12,380 nt of DNA from DASVAL01 sp035649575 (GTDB lineage: Bacteria > Planctomycetota > UBA1135 > UBA2386), in the NCBI GenBank assembly GCA_035649575.1, contig DASRJH010000275.1, forward strand, positions 1-12,380, written 5' to 3'. Below are positions 6,353 through 12,374 of the stretch, piece after piece; position 1 is the first letter of the stretch; each line of letters begins with the position of its first letter. The notes under the pieces are model-generated. The model saw only the letters and a list, made by a program, of their open reading frames with translations, had not been told where the DNA came from and did no database searches. A program made the translations under genes and the position numbers.

Positions 6353-6379
6353 GCGCCCAGTGACACGTAGCTGGGGCGC
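6353..6379 (+). terminator. Possible terminator or attenuator hairpin after the protease gene
   Basis: GCGCCCAG (6353-6360) pairs with CTGGGGCGC (6371-6379) with one bulged G and a 10-base loop. It lies 17 bases after the protease stop codon. No U-tract follows, so it may only partly separate the protease gene from the ATPase gene. Confidence 0.35.
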
Positions 6380-6412
6380 GTTCGGAGCCGGACACAAAAA
6401 GTGGAATGGTCG

Positions 6413-6467
6413 GCGCATTTCTGCGCGCGATTTGCGAAGCTATCGGGGCGCAGCCGGTCAGCTGCGC
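6413..6467 (+). promoter_or_regulatory. Two hairpins in the leader of the MinD-like gene
   Basis: GCGCA TTTC TGCGC (6413-6426) and GCGCAGC, six-base loop, GCTGCGC (6448-6467) are perfect inverted repeats in the 161-base gap before the ATPase start, the second ending 29 bases upstream of the ATG. They could form a structured leader controlling the ATPase gene independently of the protease gene. I could not place a convincing -35/-10 pair here and rejected a sigma-54 site. Confidence 0.35.
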
Positions 6468-6496
6468 GCGGGGTCCGCACAGGACCCTTTTGCAAC

Positions 6497-7435
6497 ATGG
6501 ATCGAGCGGCTCCGGGGCGGCAGACGCAGGCAACCGAACGCGGGGGGTTGGGACCTCGCGGTCGCGGCATCTTCACGCGGCTGTTCGACGGTTTGCGCGG
6601 AACCGCGGGACCGCGGCAAGAGGCGGTTTCGATCGCGATCGCGAGCGGCAAGGGCGGCACGGGCAAGTCCTTCCTCGCGACTTCGCTCGCAGTGTTGTTG
6701 CATCGCGCCGGACGCCGAACCGTGCTCGTCGACTGCGACTTCGGTCTCGCCTGCGACCACCTGCTGCTCGGGGTCAAGCCGACGCTGACGCTGCAGCAGT
6801 TGCTCGCCGGCCAATGCACGCTCGACCAGGTGATCACTGGCTCGCCGTGTGGGCCGCGGCTCTTGCCCGGCGCGTCCGGCGTGCGCCGCATGGCGACACC
6901 GAGCGACAAGGAACTGCTGGCCTTCTCACGCGAGCTCGGTGCGCTCGCGGCCCGCGAGGACGTGTTGCTGCTCGACCTCGGCGCCGGCATCTCGCCGGCC
7001 ACCGTGTTGACCATGCTCGGTGCCGACTGGATCGTGCTCGTGACGCAGGCCGAGATCGCCGCCCTCGTCGACGCCTACGCGGTCGTGAAGTGTGTCGCGC
7101 AGTTGAACGAACACGCGCGATTCCTGCTCGTCGTGAACCGCGTGGGCACCCCGGGCCGCGGTGAGCTCGCATACCAACGCCTCACCGAAGTGGCGCGCCA
7201 GCACGTGGGTGTCGAGTTGCACTACCTCGGCGAGATCCCCGACGACGACTCCGTGATGCAACACCGGCTGGGCCAACTGCCGCTCGTCGCAATCAACCCG
7301 GACGCACCGACTTCCGTCGGGTTGCGCGGCCTTTCGGAGCGCCTGCATGAGCTCTGCGGTGGCCTGCAGCCGCGCGAGATCGCCGGGGACCACGGCATCG
7401 AAGCGAGGTTCCGGCAGCATCGCCTGTTCTTGTGA
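6497..7435 (+). CDS. MinD/FlhG-family (ParA-type, deviant Walker A) ATPase
   Basis: A 312-residue P-loop ATPase of the MinD/FlhG/ParA group, which dimerise on ATP and position proteins or structures on membrane or nucleoid. Visible motifs are the deviant Walker A GKGGTGKS (51-58) with its signature lysine, DCDFGLACDHLLLG (79-92) matching the FlhG-like D.D.GLAN..LLG block, Walker B-like LLLDLGAG (157-164), and VTQAEIAALVDAYAVVK after it, which resembles the T.PE...DAYA.iK block of FlhG/YlxH proteins. Short amphipathic segments at the N-terminus (IFTRLFDGL, 25-33) and C-terminus (IEARFRQHRLFL) could be membrane-targeting. The start at ATG 6497 has AGGA 12 bases upstream; an ATG-less extension to 6401 looks like leader. 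No flagellar or min genes are in view, so the cargo is unknown. The FHA-protease upstream is the obvious candidate partner. Confidence 0.87.
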   Translation: MDRAAPGRQTQATERGGLGPRGRGIFTRLFDGLRGTAGPRQEAVSIAIASGKGGTGKSFLATSLAVLLHRAGRRTVLVDCDFGLACDHLLLGVKPTLTLQQLLAGQCTLDQVITGSPCGPRLLPGASGVRRMATPSDKELLAFSRELGALAAREDVLLLDLGAGISPATVLTMLGADWIVLVTQAEIAALVDAYAVVKCVAQLNEHARFLLVVNRVGTPGRGELAYQRLTEVARQHVGVELHYLGEIPDDDSVMQHRLGQLPLVAINPDAPTSVGLRGLSERLHELCGGLQPREIAGDHGIEARFRQHRLFL

Positions 7436-7467
7436 GAGCGAGCAGGGCTCGCCCTCACAAGACAGGC
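7422..7467. terminator. Long hairpin over the ATPase stop codon, possible bidirectional terminator
   Basis: The arms are CCTG (7423-7426) with CAGG (7463-7466), TCTTGTGAG (7428-7436) with CTCACAAGA (7454-7462) and GCGAGC (7438-7443) with GCTCGC (7447-7452), around a three-base loop. G7422 and C7467 extend it. One bulge and one mismatch interrupt about 20 base pairs. The left arm includes the last codons and the TGA of the ATPase gene. GAGCGAGC at 7436-7443 can pair instead with GCTCGCTC at 7466-7473, giving an alternative fold. It lies between convergent genes. Bases 7474-7602 hold no gene that I can see. Confidence 0.6.
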
Positions 7468-7602
7468 TCGCTCGATTGCTGCGACGCAACGCGGGGAAAC
7501 AACAACGGCGAAACACGCGGCCAGCCCCGCGGCGGCGCCATGGCGGGTTGCTCGGGACCTGATGGCGTAATCGTGTTCGTTCTGTTGGCTCGTTGAAGCC
7601 GC

Positions 7603-8526
7603 TCAGGTGCTGACGCGGTTGCGCCCGGCGGCTTTCGCGCGGTAGAGCGCTTCGTCGGCTTTTCGCGTGAGCTGCTCGGCGAGCTGCCCATCCTGCGGGA
7701 AGACCGCGAGGCCGATCGAGATCGTCGGTTGCACCGTGACGGCGCCGCGCTCGATCGCCTCGTTGGCGACGGCAGCGCGTATCTCTTCCCCGAGCTGCAG
7801 TCCCTGCTCGAGATCGGCGTTGGGCACGTAGGCGGAGAACTCGTCGCCGCCGAAGCGGCTCACGACGCCTGCGGCTCTGCCGATCAGCACACCGAGGCGC
7901 CTGCCGACCGTCGCGATCGTGTGCGCGCCGACGAGGTGCCCGTGGCTGTCGTTGATGCGCTTGAGCCCGTCCATGTCCATCATCAAGACGGTCATCGGGC
8001 GCGACCGCCGCATGCACGTCATGAGCGCTTCGTAGAACTTGCCCTGGAACACGCGCTGCACCGGCAGCCCCGTCAGGTCGTCGATGTTCATCAAGCTGTC
8101 GACCTGACGATGGAACTCCTCTTCGAGCTCGTCGTGAAAGCAGAACTTGAGCACCGTCTCGCCGACGTGGACGCGATCGCCGTCGCGCAGGACCAACGAG
8201 GTGATGCGCTGGCCTTCGACCATCGTGCCGTTCGTCGACGAGAGGTCGACCACCTGCCACGAGTCCGGCGTCGGGCCGCATTCGATCCGGCAGTGCACGC
8301 TCGAGACCTGCGTGTCGCCCGGCACGACGAGATCGGCGCGGTCCGGACGGCGTCCGATGACGAGCGACTTCTCGTTCAGCAGATAGCGCCGGCCGACCTG
8401 GGCACCGCGCATGACGACGAGCACTGGGAGCCGATGAAGACTGCCGCTGCCCGAGGGCTGGTTTGGTCGCGAGAAAGCCGTGCGGCTGAACTCGGTGTCG
8501 CCTGAGTCATGCATCGGTTCGTGCAT
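7603..8526 (-). CDS. FHA-GGDEF protein, probable diguanylate cyclase
   Basis: A 307-residue soluble signalling protein. After a flexible N-terminus, residues 35-130 are an FHA domain (LVIGRRPDRADLVV at 55-68, VSSVHCRIE at 74-82, SSTNGTMVEGQRI at 96-108, LRDGDRVHVGE at 113-123), with the usual SS.H and NG positions intact. A short helical linker leads to a GGDEF domain (about 147-307) with DDLTGLP, MDMDGLKRIND and an intact GGDEF (226-230), so it should make c-di-GMP from two GTP. The product-inhibition I-site RxxD is RAAG (217-220), so it has lost its aspartate. The domain keeps SIGLAVFPQDG and ADEALYRAKAAGRNR near the end. The start at ATG 8526 has no Shine-Dalgarno, and an alternative ATG lies at 8514. 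It follows the symporter gene by 26 bases and probably shares its transcript. Confidence 0.92.
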   Translation of the reverse strand: MHEPMHDSGDTEFSRTAFSRPNQPSGSGSLHRLPVLVVMRGAQVGRRYLLNEKSLVIGRRPDRADLVVPGDTQVSSVHCRIECGPTPDSWQVVDLSSTNGTMVEGQRITSLVLRDGDRVHVGETVLKFCFHDELEEEFHRQVDSLMNIDDLTGLPVQRVFQGKFYEALMTCMRRSRPMTVLMMDMDGLKRINDSHGHLVGAHTIATVGRRLGVLIGRAAGVVSRFGGDEFSAYVPNADLEQGLQLGEEIRAAVANEAIERGAVTVQPTISIGLAVFPQDGQLAEQLTRKADEALYRAKAAGRNRVST

Positions 8527-8552
8527 CGGTGACTGAACGGGGGCGCCGGATC

Positions 8553-10382
8553 CTAACCCCGAACAGGTTCGGCTGCAGCGCGCCGGACCAGTCTCATGAG
8601 CAGGGCACCGGCTGCGGCAGCCCCCCCGAGGCAGCACAGGGCCAGCAGATACTCGCCGAAGATGACGTGTCCGATGCCGGGCAGCGTGAGCCAGATCACG
8701 GTGGTACCGAGCACTGCGCAGACGAGACTCCGACCCAGAGTGCCGTCGGGACTCGCGTTGGGTGCGGCCACGGCGATGGGACCCCACCCGGGGCCGTCGG
8801 GACGGATCTTGCGGTAGAAGGCTACGAGGTGTTCGAGCGGTTCGGGGCGCGTGACCATGGTCGCGACGAGCCAGAGCACGAGCGTGCTGCTCGCGACGAT
8901 GAGGCTGCGATACTCGGTCGGCAGATCCTTCGTCACGTGCCAGGAACTGACCAGGGCATAGAAGAAGAGCGACCCGACCATCGCCGTGATCTCGCTCCAG
9001 GCGTTGATGCGCCACCAGAACCAGCGCAGGATGAAGACGGCCCCGACACCGGCGCCGAGCGCCAGCAGGAACTGCCACGCGGCGTCGATGCTCACGTCGC
9101 CGACGATCATGTAGTAGCTGACAGCGCCGCCGAGCAGCAGCACGATCCCCGACGCGAGCCGCGAGGCACGCAGCAGCTGCCGCTCGGTTGCCCGAGGCGC
9201 GACGAATCGTTTGTAGAGGTCGTTCGTGAGGTAGGAGGCACCCCAGTTCATCTGCGTGCTGACCGTCGACATGTAGGCGGCCGCGAAGGTCACGAGCATG
9301 AGTCCGCGTATGCCGACCGGCGCCAGCTCGCGGATCAGCATCGGGTAGGCCGATTCGGGGCTCGGCACGGTCTTCGGATCCGCTGCCGTGGCCCAGGTCC
9401 GGATCTCCGGATGCATCGCGAGCGCCGCGAATGCGACGAGGATCCAAGGCCAAGGTCGCAGGCAGTAGTGCGCGAGCTGGAAGAACAGCGTCGCCTTGAC
9501 CGCGTGCCGCTCGTCTTTGCACGACGCCATGCGCTGCACGATGTAGCCGCCGCCGCCCGGTTCGGCGCCCGGATACCAGCTCGCCCACCACTGCGACAGC
9601 ACGAGCGCCAGGAACACGCCGACGGGCATCCAGGGATCCACGGCAGTGAAGTCGGGGAAGAAGCCGAAGGCCTGCGCGCCGTCGCCGAAGTTCACGGCGA
9701 CCTTCTCCTGCAGCGCCACGGTGCCGCCGACGTGGTCCACGGCGATCACGGCGAGCACGGTGCAGCCGATCATCGCGAGCCCGAACTGGATCACGTCGGT
9801 GATGGCCACGCCCCACATGCCCGAGATGACCGAGTAGACGCCCGTGACGAGCAGCATCACGGCGACGAGCCAGAAGTCGGAATGGCCCGCCGCCGCGCCG
9901 GCGGGGCCCGACTCGTAGAGCACCGTCTGCTCGAGCACGCTGGCCATCGCCTTCGTCACCCAACCGATGATGATCGAGTTCATCACGACGGCGACGTAGA
10001 AGCCGCGGAAGCCGCGCAGGAACGCGGCTGGCCGGCCCGCATAGCGCAACTCGATGAACTCGACATCGGTCAGCACTTCGGCGCGGCGCCAGAGCTTCGC
10101 GAACACGAACACCGTCAACATGCCGCCGAACGCCCAGGCCCACCACAGCCAGTTGCCCGCGAGTCCGTAGGAGGCGACCTTGCCCGTGACCCACAGCGGC
10201 GTGTCGGCCGCGAATGTCGTCGCGACCATCGACGTACCGGCGATCCACCAGGGCAGAGAGCGGCCCGACACGAAATAGGATGCCAAGCTCTCGTCGGCGC
10301 GGCTCTTGTACCAGATCCCCACGAAGAGGGAGATCGCGAAGTAGCCGGCAATGATCGCCCAGTCGAGCGCGTGCATCTCCAT
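8553..10382 (-). CDS. Sodium:solute symporter (SSF family)
   Basis: A 609-residue polytopic membrane protein with roughly 13 hydrophobic segments, the layout of the SSF family (PutP/SGLT-like), which couple Na+ entry to uptake of a sugar, amino acid or similar solute. Recognisable blocks are SLPWWIAGTSMVATTFAADT (43-62), LTDVEFIELRYAGRPAAF on the first large loop, a mid-protein tryptophan-rich QWWASWYPGAEPGGGG segment, and STVSTQMNWGASYLTNDLYK (372-391), whose Ser/Thr residues fit the TM8 Na2-site region. The C-terminal loop FYRKIRPDGPGWGP is typical of one SSF subgroup frequent in Planctomycetota. The open frame begins at 10505, but hydrophobic similarity starts at MEMHALDWAIIAGYF, so I chose ATG 10382; 10376 is an alternative. 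There is no Shine-Dalgarno. It is divergent from the ferredoxin-like gene and followed by the FHA-GGDEF gene. The substrate is unknown. Confidence 0.92.
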   Translation of the reverse strand: MEMHALDWAIIAGYFAISLFVGIWYKSRADESLASYFVSGRSLPWWIAGTSMVATTFAADTPLWVTGKVASYGLAGNWLWWAWAFGGMLTVFVFAKLWRRAEVLTDVEFIELRYAGRPAAFLRGFRGFYVAVVMNSIIIGWVTKAMASVLEQTVLYESGPAGAAAGHSDFWLVAVMLLVTGVYSVISGMWGVAITDVIQFGLAMIGCTVLAVIAVDHVGGTVALQEKVAVNFGDGAQAFGFFPDFTAVDPWMPVGVFLALVLSQWWASWYPGAEPGGGGYIVQRMASCKDERHAVKATLFFQLAHYCLRPWPWILVAFAALAMHPEIRTWATAADPKTVPSPESAYPMLIRELAPVGIRGLMLVTFAAAYMSTVSTQMNWGASYLTNDLYKRFVAPRATERQLLRASRLASGIVLLLGGAVSYYMIVGDVSIDAAWQFLLALGAGVGAVFILRWFWWRINAWSEITAMVGSLFFYALVSSWHVTKDLPTEYRSLIVASSTLVLWLVATMVTRPEPLEHLVAFYRKIRPDGPGWGPIAVAAPNASPDGTLGRSLVCAVLGTTVIWLTLPGIGHVIFGEYLLALCCLGGAAAAGALLMRLVRRAAAEPVRG

Positions 10383-10438
10383 GGAGGCGGGATGTTGCGG
10401 GTGTGGCGACAACGATGCCACGCCGTCGGTCGGATTCC

Positions 10439-10473
10439 CTCGCAAGCTGTCGCGCAGCTCGCCAGTTTGCGAG
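10439..10473. promoter_or_regulatory. Nested inverted repeat between divergent symporter and ferredoxin genes
   Basis: CTCGCAA (10439-10445) and TTGCGAG (10467-10473) are perfect reverse complements. Inside them GCTG (10446-10449) and CAGC (10455-10458) form a small hairpin with loop TCGCG. The structure ends 11 bases before the ferredoxin ATG in a 102-base divergent gap, a fitting place for an operator shared by both genes or for a leader hairpin on the ferredoxin mRNA. Confidence 0.45.
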
Positions 10474-10484
10474 ACTACGGGCCC

Positions 10485-10805
10485 ATGGACCTCGTCGAGG
10501 TGCACTTCTCAGTCGCGGACAAGACCGTGTTCGTCGGGTCCGGTACGACTCTGCTCGAGGCCGCCGGCATGGCCGGCGTCGAGATCCTGACGGGCTGCAC
10601 CCGGGGCATGTGCGGCACCGACGCGGCGCGCGTCACCACCGACCGCATCGATGGACTCGAGATCCCGGCCGCGCACGAGCGTGGCACCCTCGATCGCATG
10701 GGTCTGGCTCCTGACTGCCGCCTGTTGTGTTCGGCCCGGGTCCGGGCCGGCCGGATCGAAGTGCTGGGGGATGCGCTCGACACTCGAGCAGCGCGCGTCG
10801 GGTGA
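10485..10805 (+). CDS. [2Fe-2S] ferredoxin-like protein with a Cys-to-Asp ligand change
   Basis: A 106-residue protein with a plant-type ferredoxin beta-grasp pattern: VEVHFSVADKTVFVGSGTTL (4-23), a helix LLEAAGMAGVEI, then the cluster loop GCTRGMCGTD and a C-terminal CRLLCSARVRAGRIEV. The classical ligand spacing is C-x4-C-x2-C-xn-C. Here Cys38 and Cys43 keep the first two positions, but the third is Asp46. Late cysteines are Cys78 and Cys82. I recall ferredoxin-like proteins with a CG(A/T)D loop from other bacteria, so this may be a subgroup and not a mutant. Possible states are a cluster with an aspartate ligand, one using both late cysteines, or no cluster. It is divergent from the symporter and 76 bases upstream of the methyltransferase on the same strand. 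ATG 10485 has no clear Shine-Dalgarno. Confidence 0.82.
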   Translation: MDLVEVHFSVADKTVFVGSGTTLLEAAGMAGVEILTGCTRGMCGTDAARVTTDRIDGLEIPAAHERGTLDRMGLAPDCRLLCSARVRAGRIEVLGDALDTRAARVG

Positions 10806-10815
10806 GTTCCCCGCG

Positions 10816-10837
10816 GCAGTTCCTGCGCAGTTCCTGC
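10816..10837. repeat. Perfect 11-bp tandem repeat (two copies)
   Basis: GCAGTTCCTGC occurs twice head to tail at 10816-10826 and 10827-10837, 10 bases after the ferredoxin stop codon. Each unit is itself an inverted repeat (GCAG, TTC, CTGC). It may be a chance duplication, a binding site pair or a weak terminator element. Confidence 0.6.
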
Positions 10838-10881
10838 GGCCACGGCTTGTTTGCGTGCGCGCGGAGCGGCAATGTTGAGCT

Positions 10882-11523
10882 GTGCAAGTGACGCCCCGTG
10901 CGCGTGAGCCCGAAGGCAACCCCGGCAGGTCGCTCCGCGATGGCTTCGGCTTCTTCGGCAACTTCCTGCGCAATCCCGCGCGTGTCGGCGCCGTGTTGCC
11001 GAGTTCGCGCTACCTCGCGCGCGCGCTCGTGGGGCGGCTCGACCTCGCGCCGGGCGAGCTCGTGCTCGAGTACGGCCCCGGCACCGGGCCCGTCACGCAG
11101 GTGGTTCGCGAGCGGCTGCCCCAGGGCGTGCACTACCTGGGCATCGAGCTCGAGCCTCGCTTCCACCGGCTGCTCACGGAGCGGTATCCGCAGCTCGGCT
11201 TCCACCTCGGTTCTGCCGCGGACGTGCGCGACATCCTCGCCGAACGCGGCTTGCCGCGTCCGACGCGCATCATCTCGGGCCTGCCGTTCGCGAGCCTGCC
11301 GGCCGCGGTGCAGGACGGGATCGTCGACGGCATCGTGCACTGTCTCGAAGGGACCGATGGCGACTTCCGCACGTTCCAATACGTACACGCCTATGGCCTG
11401 CGCGCGGCGCGGCGGTTCCGAGCGATCATGGCCGAGCGCTTCGCCGGTTTCGAACGCAGCGGGCCGGTCGTGCGCAACGTGCCGCCGGCGTTCGTGCTTC
11501 GCTACTGGAGTGCGAAGTCGTGA
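10882..11523 (+). CDS. SAM-dependent methyltransferase, phospholipid N-methyltransferase (PmtA)-like
   Basis: A 213-residue class I methyltransferase. The N-terminal segment FFGNFLRNPARVGAVLPSSR (24-43) is characteristic of PmtA-type and related enzymes that methylate phosphatidylethanolamine at the membrane surface. Motif I is VLEYGPGTGPVT (61-72), the acidic end of strand 2 is GIELEPRF (87-94), and motif IV is ISGLPFASLP (131-140). The length matches that family. The role in phosphatidylcholine or methylated-PE synthesis is inferred from similarity; rRNA adenine dimethylases share some motifs but usually show NLPY in motif IV. The start is GTG 10882, with GTG 10888 an alternative; neither has a good Shine-Dalgarno. 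It ends 13 bases from the convergent DinB-like gene, with no obvious terminator between them. Confidence 0.83.
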   Translation: MQVTPRAREPEGNPGRSLRDGFGFFGNFLRNPARVGAVLPSSRYLARALVGRLDLAPGELVLEYGPGTGPVTQVVRERLPQGVHYLGIELEPRFHRLLTERYPQLGFHLGSAADVRDILAERGLPRPTRIISGLPFASLPAAVQDGIVDGIVHCLEGTDGDFRTFQYVHAYGLRAARRFRAIMAERFAGFERSGPVVRNVPPAFVLRYWSAKS

Positions 11524-11536
11524 ATGCAGGGCCGGC

Positions 11537-12073
11537 TCAGCCCGGTCCGCGCTCTCGCGCGGGATTCCGCGCGTAGTCGTCGGATCCGCCGCGCGGGATC
11601 GACAGGCTCTGCCACGCATCGCCGGCGAAGGTGCGCGCGAGCTGCACGATCTGGCCCGTGTGGTAGGCGACGTGCGCCATCGACCGCATCAGTGCTTCGA
11701 GCACGGTGAGCGGCTGCTTGCGGATCGTCACCGAGCGCTCGAATACTCCGGGACCTGCGTCGTCGACGGTCGCGAGAGCCGCGCCGAGGACCTGCCAGGC
11801 GTCCGTCCAGGCTTCGAGCAGCTCGGCGCGGCCGAGCCCCGGCTCGTCGAACTCGCGATCGCGATGCCGCCACGGTTTCTCGCCATCGCTCGTGAGGAAG
11901 TCCGTGAAGCGCGAGCGCAAGTTGCCGGCAAGGTGCACCATCGTGATCGCGATCGAGTTGCCGCCGGGCCCCGGGCGTCGCGAGAGATCGGCATCCTGCA
12001 CCTGGGCGATGGCGAGTTCGACGAGGCGCCGATGGCGCTGGTATTCGGCCCGGATCGCGGTAGTCAGATCCAT
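11537..12073 (-). CDS. DinB/DUF1572-like four-helix-bundle protein
   Basis: A 178-residue all-helical protein resembling the DinB superfamily, DUF1572-type. These proteins bind a divalent metal through three histidines, and some act as thiol-dependent transferases; most have no known function. The likely ligands are His47 (in TMVHLAGNL), His134 and His138 (in SMAHVAYHTGQIVQLARTFA). The closing WQSLSIPRGGSDDY segment is typical of the family. It has the only strong Shine-Dalgarno of the window, and the spacing fixes the start at ATG 12073. It lies downstream of a small membrane-protein gene whose stop codon overlaps that Shine-Dalgarno, so the two are translationally linked. Confidence 0.87.
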   Translation of the reverse strand: MDLTTAIRAEYQRHRRLVELAIAQVQDADLSRRPGPGGNSIAITMVHLAGNLRSRFTDFLTSDGEKPWRHRDREFDEPGLGRAELLEAWTDAWQVLGAALATVDDAGPGVFERSVTIRKQPLTVLEALMRSMAHVAYHTGQIVQLARTFAGDAWQSLSIPRGGSDDYARNPARERGPG

Positions 12074-12078
12074 CGGTG

Positions 12079-12084
12079 CTCCTT
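12079..12084 (-). promoter_or_regulatory. Strong Shine-Dalgarno for the DinB-like gene
   Basis: On the minus strand AAGGAG is followed by five bases and then ATG 12073. Its first A is the last base of the TGA of the upstream small membrane-protein gene, an arrangement that favours re-initiation by terminating ribosomes. Confidence 0.75.
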
Positions 12085-12374
12085 CACATCGGTGGCAGGG
12101 AACGCCGCGCGCGCCGTTCGACTTCGAGTGCGTCGGCTTGGGCGGCGAGGCGTTCGAGCTTGTCCTCGAGCACGCGGATGCGGTTCTGCATCGTGTTGGC
12201 GTGATGGAACGCGGCCAGTGCGACCCACAGGAGGCCGAGCACGAACGTCACGACGCCGATGCGCGGCGAGGACCAGTTCGGCAGGTGCGTGGTGGCGAGG
12301 TGCTCGAGGAACAACGACGCGATCAGCAGCGCCGCCATGCGCAGGTGGAAGGCCGTGTCGTTTGGAAAGCGCAT
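12084..12374 (-). CDS. Small two-TM membrane protein with a C-terminal coiled coil
   Basis: A 96-residue protein with no recognised family. Residues 13-30 (AALLIASLFLEHLATTHL) and 39-57 (IGVVTFVLGLLWVALAAFH) are hydrophobic and likely to span the membrane, and residues 61-90 form a charged coiled-coil helix (heptad-like MQNRIRVLEDKLERLAAQAD, then ALEVERRARR). Histidines lie near both membrane borders. The start at ATG 12374 is only six bases from the window edge, so an upstream start cannot be excluded. It overlaps the Shine-Dalgarno of the DinB-like gene. Function unknown; a small adaptor or scaffold is possible. Confidence 0.7.
   Translation of the reverse strand: MRFPNDTAFHLRMAALLIASLFLEHLATTHLPNWSSPRIGVVTFVLGLLWVALAAFHHANTMQNRIRVLEDKLERLAAQADALEVERRARRSLPPM

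Noticed and set aside
6468..6496. A sigma-54 promoter before the MinD-like gene (TTTTGCA at 6488-6494)
   Set aside because: The GC of TTGCA is present, but the required GG twelve bases upstream is not (CA at 6480-6481).
4203..6533. A 776-codon minus-strand open frame across cutC and the protease gene
   Set aside because: The translation is arginine-rich with no domain similarity. Both underlying genes have clear motifs in their own frames.
8527..10248. An upstream extension of the FHA-GGDEF frame to give one 881-residue protein
   Set aside because: The extension is the out-of-frame image of the symporter gene and has no domain. The ATG at 8526 starts just before the FHA domain.
8529..10805. 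A 758-codon plus-strand open frame antisense to the symporter
   Set aside because: It is the GC-bias shadow of the symporter gene: low-complexity H/R/D/E-rich translation without domains. Only its last 106 codons, from ATG 10485, are real (ferredoxin-like).
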